A stretch of 16,367 nucleotides of DNA from an uncultured Bacteroides sp. (GTDB lineage: Bacteria; Bacteroidota; Bacteroidia; Bacteroidales; Bacteroidaceae). The stretch's first letter is position 1, and every line of letters starts with the position of its first letter. Position numbers and translations under genes: made by a program. This document shows, piece after piece, positions 6,888-15,700 of this stretch. The notes beneath the pieces were generated by a model, which saw only the letters and a list, made by a program, of their open reading frames with translations, made no database searches and was not told the DNA's origin. The stretch spans positions 1 to 16,367 of the forward strand of contig CAJJYX010000062.1 in NCBI GenBank assembly GCA_905197435.1. Reading direction: 5' to 3'.

Positions 6888-8870
6888 TCAGCGTACCTTC
6901 TGCATCGTATAATTTTCACTCACGAAGTAGGGGACATCGGGGAAGAGATCGGTTTCAATCTCACCGCCTACATACTTATAGGGATTTATCGCCCATCTGT
7001 TGCCCAGACCATAGATATGCATATCACCGTTAGGAGCGATGGCACCATCCATATAATCATTATCATAGTCAGGATATGCCTTCCACTGGAAGATTTTACT
7101 ATAAGTACCGAAATGCATCTTATAAGTGGCAGGGTCTTCTGCATCACCCTCATGAATGGTTTGCGGATAGATGAGCAGTGCACCGTTATAGTAATCGCAA
7201 TGCATCGGATACTTACCGGTGATTTCGGGGAAAGTACCCCAGTTGTAAACCACATATCCGGTACCCTTTTCGTCCTTCTCAATGATTACATTCTTCTCAA
7301 GCTCCTGGCTACCCTTCCAGTCCCACCAACGAGGATTGCCTTCTTCGTCCACATACGTAAAGAGAGAGTTGCTGGAAGTTACTTTCCATTCGCCGACCAA
7401 ATCTTCGTACCCCATCATCTTTCCCTGATAGGCTTCACCGGTACGGCTCCAGTATTTACCGCTCCACTCCACTTCATCATCAAAGAGTACCTTACTTATT
7501 TCCGAAAGTAACGTATAATACTGATACGCCAACGGTTTGGGGTTATAAAACATCTGAATGCCATAACCTTCATCTTTCACTTTCTGGAATTTACTCTTAT
7601 CAAATCCGCTCCAACCTCCGTTCAACTCTTCATTAATCTTCCAAGGCAATGGGGCATACTTGGATTTGGGCAGATTCTCAAAATGAGACTCCTCACGGCC
7701 AAAAGCTCCATTGGTGTTCTGGTTCTGGTAGTAACCGTAGGTCATATAATCTACGATATCACCTACTTTCACACCTTCTACCTCACCATCGGGAGAGTCG
7801 AGAGAGCCATATTCATACACGCCAATCAGCTTACTACCAAACACTTGCCGACATTCATAGACCAAGCGTGCGAAGTTGGCACGTGACCGTTTTTCGAAAC
7901 CGGAGCCGGGATTTGAGTTATTGTAACTGGTGTACTCATCATCAAAGTCAATGCCATCCAAACCATAGATATCCAAGTAGGCTTTCAGTTCCTTGGCAAA
8001 GTCTTTGGCAGCGGCTTCCGAAAGATTACCCATACCGGCCTCATCATGGTTACCGAGGATAGTCATCACTACCTTAATGCCTTTGGCTTGTAAAGGACGG
8101 ATATATTTATCCACATTCCTCAGCAAGAAAGAAACTTGATCATTGCAAAAAACATGTACGCGACCGGTCTTACTATCCACATTGATGTTAGCAGCAAAAA
8201 TGCTGACTACATCAAAGAAAGGCTTCCCACTGCTCTTCATGGTATATTCACCCATATTCACGATATTTTCATCATTTACTTCCACAAAGCAATGCGTAAG
8301 CATATCGCCCTTGCTGATACTCTCAGGAATAGCAGCCAATGGCTTCACCAGATAAATATAGTTCTGATTGTTCGTAGAAACCTCCACACCGTTATTTGCG
8401 GATGCAGAAACGGCAACAGCATAAGTCTGGCCGATTGTGCCTCCGGCATTGATATTCAGTTCTACAGAAGCCGACTTCTGTTCTCCAGCCTTGATTATGG
8501 CAGTTCCGCCATTTGCCAAGCTCAGTTTATCGACAGGATACATTTTATAGTCTGTTCCATTCTTCTTATTGTATGCCTCCAAAACTTCTTCATCTACTTT
8601 GAAGGTTACCGTAACATCCTGCTCTGCTGCTTTGCTCAGTTCAAAATAGAGATGTCCGGTAGCGACCTTGTCGCCAAAGACAGAAATCGAAGTAAGTTCA
8701 CGTGCACCGGCAGCAGACTTTACATAGCCATACACGCCATCCACAGTATCCAGTCTGTCACTATTACCGGTATTGATGACAACATCATCTTCACAACCGA
8801 CGAAGCATAGTCCTGCACATGCAAAAGCCATTGCCAGCAAGCCTGATTTTACATGATTCATATATTTCAT
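6888..8870 (-). CDS. DUF1735-GH18 endo-beta-N-acetylglucosaminidase, surface lipoprotein
   Basis: This enzyme would hydrolyse the GlcNAc-beta-1,4-GlcNAc chitobiose core of N-glycans, releasing the oligosaccharide from glycoproteins at the cell surface. The ATG at 8870 is preferred (660 residues); two codons upstream the frame offers only a TTG. The signal peptide ends in the lipobox FVGC with Cys26, followed by EDD, a Bacteroides-type surface-export signature. Residues about 40-175 resemble the DUF1735 beta-sandwich found in front of BT_3987-type enzymes. Residues about 185-465 form the GH18 barrel. The catalytic motif DGIDFDDE spans 305-312, fitting DxxDxDxE with Asp310 and the acid Glu312, and MTYGYY near 376-381 gives the conserved Tyr. 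BT_3987-like enzymes end near 480 residues. This one has a further 180 or so residues starting at YEDLVGEWKVTSSN (about 488), of lipocalin-like appearance but unknown role. It is the last gene of the SusCD run, 38 nt after the LamG-like gene. Confidence 0.93.
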   Translation of the reverse strand: MKYMNHVKSGLLAMAFACAGLCFVGCEDDVVINTGNSDRLDTVDGVYGYVKSAAGARELTSISVFGDKVATGHLYFELSKAAEQDVTVTFKVDEEVLEAYNKKNGTDYKMYPVDKLSLANGGTAIIKAGEQKSASVELNINAGGTIGQTYAVAVSASANNGVEVSTNNQNYIYLVKPLAAIPESISKGDMLTHCFVEVNDENIVNMGEYTMKSSGKPFFDVVSIFAANINVDSKTGRVHVFCNDQVSFLLRNVDKYIRPLQAKGIKVVMTILGNHDEAGMGNLSEAAAKDFAKELKAYLDIYGLDGIDFDDEYTSYNNSNPGSGFEKRSRANFARLVYECRQVFGSKLIGVYEYGSLDSPDGEVEGVKVGDIVDYMTYGYYQNQNTNGAFGREESHFENLPKSKYAPLPWKINEELNGGWSGFDKSKFQKVKDEGYGIQMFYNPKPLAYQYYTLLSEISKVLFDDEVEWSGKYWSRTGEAYQGKMMGYEDLVGEWKVTSSNSLFTYVDEEGNPRWWDWKGSQELEKNVIIEKDEKGTGYVVYNWGTFPEITGKYPMHCDYYNGALLIYPQTIHEGDAEDPATYKMHFGTYSKIFQWKAYPDYDNDYMDGAIAPNGDMHIYGLGNRWAINPYKYVGGEIETDLFPDVPYFVSENYTMQKVR

Positions 8871-8908
8871 AATCAATATCTTTTTATTTGAATTAAGGTA
8901 TAACTAAA

Positions 8909-10063
8909 TTATTTAGCGGGCAGTTCCACGGCAGTCCAAGTCAATGACTCTACTGCAGTAGCGTTGTTCTCATTTCCGCTATAATCATGAATGGCAGTAC
9001 CGGCACCCTCATCGAACTTCCAGTAGGAAACCAATCCGTCAGCATCCGGCTCTACTTGGTAGTAGTGGTCCTTTGCATTGATTTCTTCTGATGTCAACAC
9101 TTTGTTCCAGATGCGTACCTCCGAGATATTGCCTTCCAGCCAACGATCACGGTTGTATGAATGGCCAATCCAGAAACCATTTCCTTCATCAGTCATGGTC
9201 TGTCCCCAGTTTACGGTGCCATAGTCCAAGGTTGTTTCCAACATATTCTTACCGTTAATATAGATTGTAACACTTTTTGCATCCGCATCGTATGTCATGG
9301 CTATATGTGTCCATTCATTTGTAGGAATAGCCAGACTCTCATCAGTTACATTGCCCTTGCCCGTAGCAACCTGCAACTGATTCTGCGGAATTCCGGAGTC
9401 ACCGATACGAAGCAGAAACTGACCTTCGATTCCCATAATAGAAGTCAGCGTCTTATCAAACTTGCTTATGCGAACCAATGCCTCTGCCGTCAGTTTATTC
9501 ATATTATTGACTACATCCGGATTGGTCCAACTTACGTAAACCAGATTCTTAGTAATATCAGGAACCGTATTAATCAATGCAGCTCCCTTCAGTACGTAGT
9601 ACATGGTACCGGAGCTCTTCAATACTCCGATACTTGCCTGGTCTACAGTAACCGGCAATACATATACCTTCTCACGATCCAGTTCCGTCAGGTTCTTGAA
9701 GCTGACAGTGATATCATCTGAAATGACAGCACCGGCCAAAATGATAGTCTGCGGAGTTTCGACCGTATAATAAGCTTCCGGCAGAGCCTCAGCCGTATCA
9801 TAATAGATAGCATTATAAGTAGCCACCAGTGAAGGGTCCGCCTTCAAGGCAATAATTATATCCTGTGATTCAGGGCGAGCCATTGAAATCCGGAATGAGC
9901 CTTCCGTATCGGAAACCGTGTTTTTCAACAACACAGTGCTGGTCATCGCCGAGCCGTTGATATACACCTGATTATCGAAATTCTCAATGTCATTATCATT
10001 ACAAGCAGCAAATACACCTGCCAATAATGCCATCGATACTAAACATATACTTTTCAGTTTCAT
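8909..10063 (-). CDS. DUF1735 + LamG-like surface glycan-binding lipoprotein
   Basis: This predicted non-catalytic lipoprotein of 384 residues has its lipobox at VFAAC with Cys21 followed by NDNDIEN, an acidic start fitting surface export. Residues about 30-158 resemble a DUF1735 domain, the same module that precedes the GH18 barrel in the next gene. Residues about 170-384 are concanavalin/LamG-like: EWTHIAMTYDADAKSVTIYING (start 250), ISEVRIWNKVLTSEEI (313-328) and GLVSYWKFDEGAGT (343-356). The YWKFDEG motif, which usually opens such domains, closes this one, suggesting a permuted order. No hydrolase active site was recognised. Its place between the pseudo-GH18 and the GH18 enzyme mirrors the trio downstream of SusCD in the B. 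thetaiotaomicron high-mannose locus (BT3985-BT3987, from memory). Binding oligomannose at the surface is the best guess. It could instead bind peptide or help assemble the complex. Confidence 0.85.
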   Translation of the reverse strand: MKLKSICLVSMALLAGVFAACNDNDIENFDNQVYINGSAMTSTVLLKNTVSDTEGSFRISMARPESQDIIIALKADPSLVATYNAIYYDTAEALPEAYYTVETPQTIILAGAVISDDITVSFKNLTELDREKVYVLPVTVDQASIGVLKSSGTMYYVLKGAALINTVPDITKNLVYVSWTNPDVVNNMNKLTAEALVRISKFDKTLTSIMGIEGQFLLRIGDSGIPQNQLQVATGKGNVTDESLAIPTNEWTHIAMTYDADAKSVTIYINGKNMLETTLDYGTVNWGQTMTDEGNGFWIGHSYNRDRWLEGNISEVRIWNKVLTSEEINAKDHYYQVEPDADGLVSYWKFDEGAGTAIHDYSGNENNATAVESLTWTAVELPAK

Positions 10064-10072
10064 GATATTCTT

Positions 10073-11086
10073 TTATTTTTTAGGAGCAGGATTCATAATA
10101 TTAATAGCTTCTCTCACGTATTGATAGGTATTGGTGGCATTATAGTAATCATTCTGCATGTTCTCAATAGCCAGACCGGCTTTTGTAAACTCAGCAGATG
10201 GTTCTGTCACCCAATAAGCAGCTTCCGACAAAGCTCTCAAAGCATTGTAATATCCGGTAATCTTATCTGTTGTATCCAGAGAGACGGTAGATGCCAATAC
10301 AATGAAACGGTCTGCCGGAACTCCGTCCGCCATCAGAGCCTGAAGCGCTTCTATTCCCAACTGTGCAGCATCTGTGACATCATTTGTTATCAAGATGATA
10401 TGGTCACAAGAAGACAACACAGACTGACCTATCAAGCTGGCAGGATACCCCTGAAACACCAGTTGCTTGCCTGAGTTGGCACTCTTCCAATTGGATATCA
10501 CACCAAAGAAAGTGTCTTGATTAGCCTTTGCTTCAGCCTTGTCTGCCTCGGACATATAAACAGGATTACTGCCGCGATATTCGGCAACAATACCGTCGAA
10601 AGGTGCTTCCAGAGCAATCAATCTGTTCAACTCAGCAGAAAGATAAGCCGAGAATGCGGACGTTTCCGTTCCTTCCTTCGTCTTGTCGGTATGTTCTTTC
10701 AAGATATTGTCATAACTGATGGAATAGAATACTTTGGTACCTTTCTCGTGTACGGTTACAATATCTTCCAGTTCGAACTCCGCCAAATCGGGAGTAGCCG
10801 CAATAATTACATCCAGACTGTCGGGGACATCTGACATGTGCTGCCCACGGCTGAAAGGCACTTTCTCACTATTATCAAACCAGCCGTATACAATCTTATG
10901 GTCCGATTTTTTATACTCCTGCAAATTCTTCAGATACTTGGCGTACAGTTCGGGAGACTGTTCGTCGATTCCGGGTTCTGCCAAATTGATGCCTTCTGTA
11001 TCTGTCCAGTCGGAGCAGGCAGACAATGCCAATACGGAAAAAGCGACCAGCACGATTCCTTTGAATGATTTCTTATATAATTTCAT
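10073..11086 (-). CDS. GH18-fold lipoprotein lacking catalytic residues
   Basis: This 337-residue lipoprotein carries a lipobox LSAC with Cys24, followed by SDWTDTEG. The mature part resembles the GH18 barrel: KIVYGWFDN (64-72) as an opening strand, KVFYSISY (118-125), and APFDGIVAEYRGSN (161-174) where the catalytic strand should be. In the active paralogue at 6888-8870 this strand reads DGIDFDDE. Here it reads DGIVAEYR (164-171), so the middle Asp residues become Val167 and Glu169 and the catalytic Glu becomes Arg171. Hydrolysis by the standard GH18 substrate-assisted mechanism is therefore not expected. A surface glycan-binding role is inferred, alongside the SusD-like protein encoded 22 nt upstream and the LamG-like protein encoded 9 nt downstream. 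Similar GH18-like binding proteins occur next to SusD in Bacteroides N-glycan loci. The reading frame is intact, so this is a functional pseudoenzyme candidate and not a decayed gene. Confidence 0.82.
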   Translation of the reverse strand: MKLYKKSFKGIVLVAFSVLALSACSDWTDTEGINLAEPGIDEQSPELYAKYLKNLQEYKKSDHKIVYGWFDNSEKVPFSRGQHMSDVPDSLDVIIAATPDLAEFELEDIVTVHEKGTKVFYSISYDNILKEHTDKTKEGTETSAFSAYLSAELNRLIALEAPFDGIVAEYRGSNPVYMSEADKAEAKANQDTFFGVISNWKSANSGKQLVFQGYPASLIGQSVLSSCDHIILITNDVTDAAQLGIEALQALMADGVPADRFIVLASTVSLDTTDKITGYYNALRALSEAAYWVTEPSAEFTKAGLAIENMQNDYYNATNTYQYVREAINIMNPAPKK

Positions 11087-11108
11087 GATTATTCAGCATT
11101 TATTGTTA

Positions 11109-12698
11109 TTATTTACGTGCCCACCATACCTCAGTAGCCATATTGTCCGGTCCACTCAGATAGTTGCTTACTGCATCTTGCACGTTTTCAGTATTATTTG
11201 TATATTCTTCAGAAGGGTAAGGCATACGGCGTGCACCTTTCTCGCTGTCAACAACTCCACCGCTCAGATTGCCTTCACTGGTTGCAGGCAGCAATTTGGG
11301 ATAGCCCGTACGACGGTAATCAGCCCAGGCTTCATTACCCAACGGCCAATTGGCAATCCATTTCTGGGTAATGATACGTTCCTGCTTTTCCTCCTTGGAT
11401 GCTCCCTCATTCCACTTGACGGTAATGGCAGAAAGATTATTTTCATACGTATTAAGACCGGCGGGATCTTTGTAAAGAGCAGGCACACTGCTGTCATCAG
11501 ACAGATAGCTGTCTACACCCGTAGCTCCCCACTGTTCGAAAGAAAGGCGGACACCTTGTTCATAAAAATCAGCAGCAGTTCCTTTCATGTTAAAACCATA
11601 AACCGCAGTGGCTTCTGCGCGCAAGAAAGCAACTTCTGCCGCATTCATCCAAAGTATGGGATCAGAAGAGGAAATCTTCACACGCGAATAATTAATGAAA
11701 TGCTCTCTCACCTTACTGAGGCTGATACCGCGGCGCAATCCCACATAAGTCTCTCCCGGCCATTTTGACTCTTCAAAATAACTGGCACGACGATTATCGT
11801 TGTAACCGTTCATGTAGCAGATGATGTCAGCGGCAGGGTGGGTATCTCCACCCGAAGCTTCTTCATTGTAGCGTACTGCCACAAACAGCGGATTACTGAT
11901 TGTACCAAAATATTTCCATGTGGCATTGTCCGTATTCGCTTCAATCAGACCCAACTCATGATTCACCGCACTTTCAGCCATTTCTTTGGCTTTAGTGGGG
12001 CTTACATTGGCAATACGGACGGCCAAGCGCAATTTCAATGAATTGGCAAACTTCACCCACTTCTGTACGTTACCGCTATACACGAAGTCTGCAGAAGCGA
12101 CCAATGCCGCATTTCTATTCTCAGTCAGTACCTCGATGGCCTCGTCCAATTCCTTGAAAAATGCATTGTATACTTCTTCTTGCGTATCATAAGGAATGGT
12201 AATCTTGCCATCCTGGCCAATCTTGGAATAAGGGATAGGACCATACGCATCAGTCACACGACCCATAGCGGCAACCTTTATGATTTGTGCAATGGCATAA
12301 GGAACCGGATTATTGGTATTCTCCGATACTTGTTTCACTGTGCTCAAGTTACCGTAGAGTGTTGAAATGATACGGTCACTTATCAAAAATACACGCGTCC
12401 AGTCATTCGTAGGGTTAAAATTGGATATTGTATTGGACCAGCCGGCATTTGAATCAGCGAAATAACCTCCCAACGGTCCGCCCAACAAGCACTCGGTAAA
12501 CTGTGTCGTATTGACATCTGATGAAATAACCGTACTTGCCAAGTTGCTCATGGCAGAGCCCAGTACATAGTCATCGGGGGTCAAATCACCCGGTTGATAA
12601 GGATTGGAGTTGATATCCATATAATTGCCGGTACAGGACATGAATCCCATAACCAACGGAGCAACAATCAATCTATTTATTATATTTCTCTTTTTCAT
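11109..12698 (-). CDS. SusD-like outer-membrane glycan-binding lipoprotein
   Basis: This 529-residue SusD/RagB homologue is the lid and glycan-binding partner of the SusC-like porin encoded immediately upstream, with an 11-nt gap. The signal peptide ends in GFMSC with Cys22 as the lipidated residue. The start NYMDINSNPYQPGDLTPD (25-42) is typical of the SusD-like 2 subgroup. Helical repeat-like segments such as PYAIAQIIKVAAMGRVTDAYG and the late motif QKWIANWPLGNEAWADYRR also fit SusD proteins. The C-terminal RRMPYPSEEY segment is common in this subgroup. It would sit on the outer leaflet and hand oligomannose released by the GH18 enzyme to the porin. Ligand specificity cannot be read from sequence. 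The length is in the normal range and no truncation is seen. Confidence 0.95.
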   Translation of the reverse strand: MKKRNIINRLIVAPLVMGFMSCTGNYMDINSNPYQPGDLTPDDYVLGSAMSNLASTVISSDVNTTQFTECLLGGPLGGYFADSNAGWSNTISNFNPTNDWTRVFLISDRIISTLYGNLSTVKQVSENTNNPVPYAIAQIIKVAAMGRVTDAYGPIPYSKIGQDGKITIPYDTQEEVYNAFFKELDEAIEVLTENRNAALVASADFVYSGNVQKWVKFANSLKLRLAVRIANVSPTKAKEMAESAVNHELGLIEANTDNATWKYFGTISNPLFVAVRYNEEASGGDTHPAADIICYMNGYNDNRRASYFEESKWPGETYVGLRRGISLSKVREHFINYSRVKISSSDPILWMNAAEVAFLRAEATAVYGFNMKGTAADFYEQGVRLSFEQWGATGVDSYLSDDSSVPALYKDPAGLNTYENNLSAITVKWNEGASKEEKQERIITQKWIANWPLGNEAWADYRRTGYPKLLPATSEGNLSGGVVDSEKGARRMPYPSEEYTNNTENVQDAVSNYLSGPDNMATEVWWARK

Positions 12699-12709
12699 AT
12701 CGTTTGGTA

Positions 12710-15700
12710 TTAAAATTTAAAGCTTAAGCTAAAGCCGATGTTACGCAAAGCCGGCATCATGAAATAGTCGATTCCCTGATAGAAGTTATCGGTAGAAGCC
12801 ACACTTTCGGGGTCGAAAGGAGCCTTGCTGTAAATCATCCACAAGTTACGGCCTACCAACGAAACCTTAATATCACACACATCATTCAGCACTTTTCTGG
12901 GGATGGTATAACCGACGGAAACTTCCTGCAGACGGACATTGGTAGCGGAATAAGTATAGTATTGGGGAACAGCCGTACCACTGCCTACCACACCGTACCA
13001 TGCTTCTGGATTTACCTTATCTTTGCCATTCACCAATACGTAACCTAAATCACGTGCATCGGCAGAAGCCTCAGACACACCATAGTAATCCAACATAGCT
13101 TGTGTACGCGAGTAAACCACACCACCCAAACGAGCCGAAATCAAGAAACCTGCTGTGAAATTCTTCCAAATGAAGTTATTACGCCAAGCCAAATTTCCTT
13201 TAGGAAGTACACTTCCCAACTTGATGTATTTATCAGGATCTGTAATGGCTTCCGTGGCAACCGTTCCATTCTGATCCACAAAAATCTGTCCGTTGACATC
13301 ACGTTTCATATCGCGCAGCGAGTAAAGGTCGCCCATACTTCCACCTTCTTTCAACAAGAAGCGGGCATCAGCCAAACCACCCATATTCAATATACTCAGA
13401 GAAAACAACTCACCGGTAATGGGATTGACAGCGTTGTCTGCCAGTGCCAATATTTTATTCTTGTTTTTGGAGAAAGTTATACCGGTATCCCATGTAAAGT
13501 CTTTCCAGGTATTCTTGTAGTTCAGTGACAACTCAATACCTGAGTTACGTACAGCACCGGTCTGGATATACATAGCAGACCAACCGCTGACAGGCAACTG
13601 AGGGTTGAATGTTTGATTCATGGTTTTGGCATTGTAATACGTAACATCCAACTCAAAGTTCTTGAGGAAGCGCATGTTCAAACCGATTTCCCAGGAATTG
13701 GTACGTTCAGGTTTCAGATTATACAACGGATACTGAGTTGTAATACTCCACTGACCGGAGCTTGAATTCCATTCATAATGCGGATTGGCCAAATATCTGG
13801 AGAAGGCACTACCAACAGATGCCCATGAACCGCGAACCTTTATAAAAGAAAGGTAATCTCTGTTTAAGTCAGGCATCAGCTCAGACAGTACAACAGAACC
13901 ACCGGCTGAAGGATAGAAGAATGATTTACTGTTAGAGTTGGGACCCGCAAGTTGTGAAGGCCAATCGTTACGTCCGGTCAACGTCAGGAAGTAAGTATTC
14001 TTATAACCAAGTTCAACCGAAGCGAAAAGGGACTGAGTCTGTTCACGCCATCCTTCCTGCAAACGCTGTGTCTTACTGGCACTCAGATTCTGGATAGCAA
14101 AGTAGTTTGTCAATCCTACCGGTTCACCAGAAAATGCATCACCACCGTCGGCAATCGGACCACGTGTCTTCATAACATCCGAACGTATATCGGAGAATGA
14201 GCCACCGACATTAGCCTGGAGTGACCAATCTTCACCAAAATATTTGTTGATACTTACCAAAAAATCAGCATACAGTTGCTTATCCTGCGTTTTGGCAATG
14301 CCATACAGACCACGGGAAGAGCTCTCGGTAAGCTGTGTATTGGTAGAAGCATAGAACTTTTCCGTATAGTCATTGTTGGAGTTGTCCAAGCGTACACGTC
14401 CCGAAACTGTCAGCCAGTCTAAAATCTTATAGCTCAAACCGGCATTCAGCATATAGCGGTCCTTCTTGTTCTGACGCAGATTGCGAGAATTGATCCAATA
14501 AGGATTCTGCATTACCATACCCTCGTCACCCACCGGCCAATATTGCGTATAAATCTTACGGGCAGCGTCATAGCGCTCATACATGCTGATATCAGCCCAA
14601 TCGTTGCCGCGCGGGAACAAATAAGCACCCACCAACGGGTTATTGTAAGTGCCCTGATTCGTCATGTTCTGGTCGTTCTGCAGAATATAACTTGCACCGA
14701 AATCCAGAGTCATCTTGTCATCCAAGAAAGTAGTGGTGTTGCGTACCGTGAAATTGTAACGGTTGTATTTGTTATTGGGAACAATACCCTTGGAGTTTAC
14801 AGCAGCAGCCGATGCATACGTCTGGTTTTTCTCTGTACCGGTTGACAAAGATATGCTTTCCGTGCCTACAATACCCGTCTGGAAATAATCATCTTTCGGA
14901 CTGTAATTGTAATTATTGGCAGCAGACAAAGGCGCTCCCCAGCTCATGGCTCCTGAAGTGCTCATCACACCACCGGTTCCCGTACCATAACGGTTTTGGA
15001 AGCTCGGCATCACAAACGGATTAGTAAATTCAGTATTGCTACTGACAGTAAGACTTACCTTACCCTCTTTACCTTTCTTTGTTGTAATGATAATGGCACC
15101 GTTGGCAGCTTCCGAACCATACAAAGCTGCAGCGGCGGCACCCGTCAAGACTGACATCGATTCGATATCTTCCGGGTTGATGTCGGCAATCGGTTCTGAA
15201 GAACCTTGTGAGTCGAACTCCTTACCACCGGCAGTACCACGCCCGGAGAAAATGGGTACACCATCAATTACATAAAGTGCATTGGAAGACTGCATGATAG
15301 ATTTCGTACCACGCATCACTACCTTTGATACGCCACCCACACCGGATGAAGAAGCATTGATGTTCACACCCGCTACCTTACCGCTCAGTGAATTTACAAA
15401 GTTAGCGTCTTTATTGGAAGTAATGGCATCCGTATTTACCTGCTGTACATTGTAGGACAACGCCTTTTCCGAGCGTTTGATGCCAAGAGCAGTAATCACC
15501 ACTTCTTCAAGCAGTTGACTATCACCAGCCATCATTACATTAATCGGTGCATTACCTTTCACGGGGATTTGCTGTGTGATATAGCCGATATAGGAAAATA
15601 CAATCACCGGATTCGCTATCGTAGTGGCCAGCGTAAAGTTGCCGTCGAGGTCGGTAATACACCCGTCACTGGTGCCTTTTATCAATACATTCACACCAAT

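Noticed and set aside
8871..8876. TTG start two codons upstream for the GH18 gene
   Set aside because: An ATG follows at 8870 and gives a normal lipoprotein signal peptide.
10073..11086. Calling the 337-residue GH18-like protein an active endoglycosidase
   Set aside because: The DxxDxDxE motif is replaced by DGIVAEYR, so the catalytic Glu is missing.
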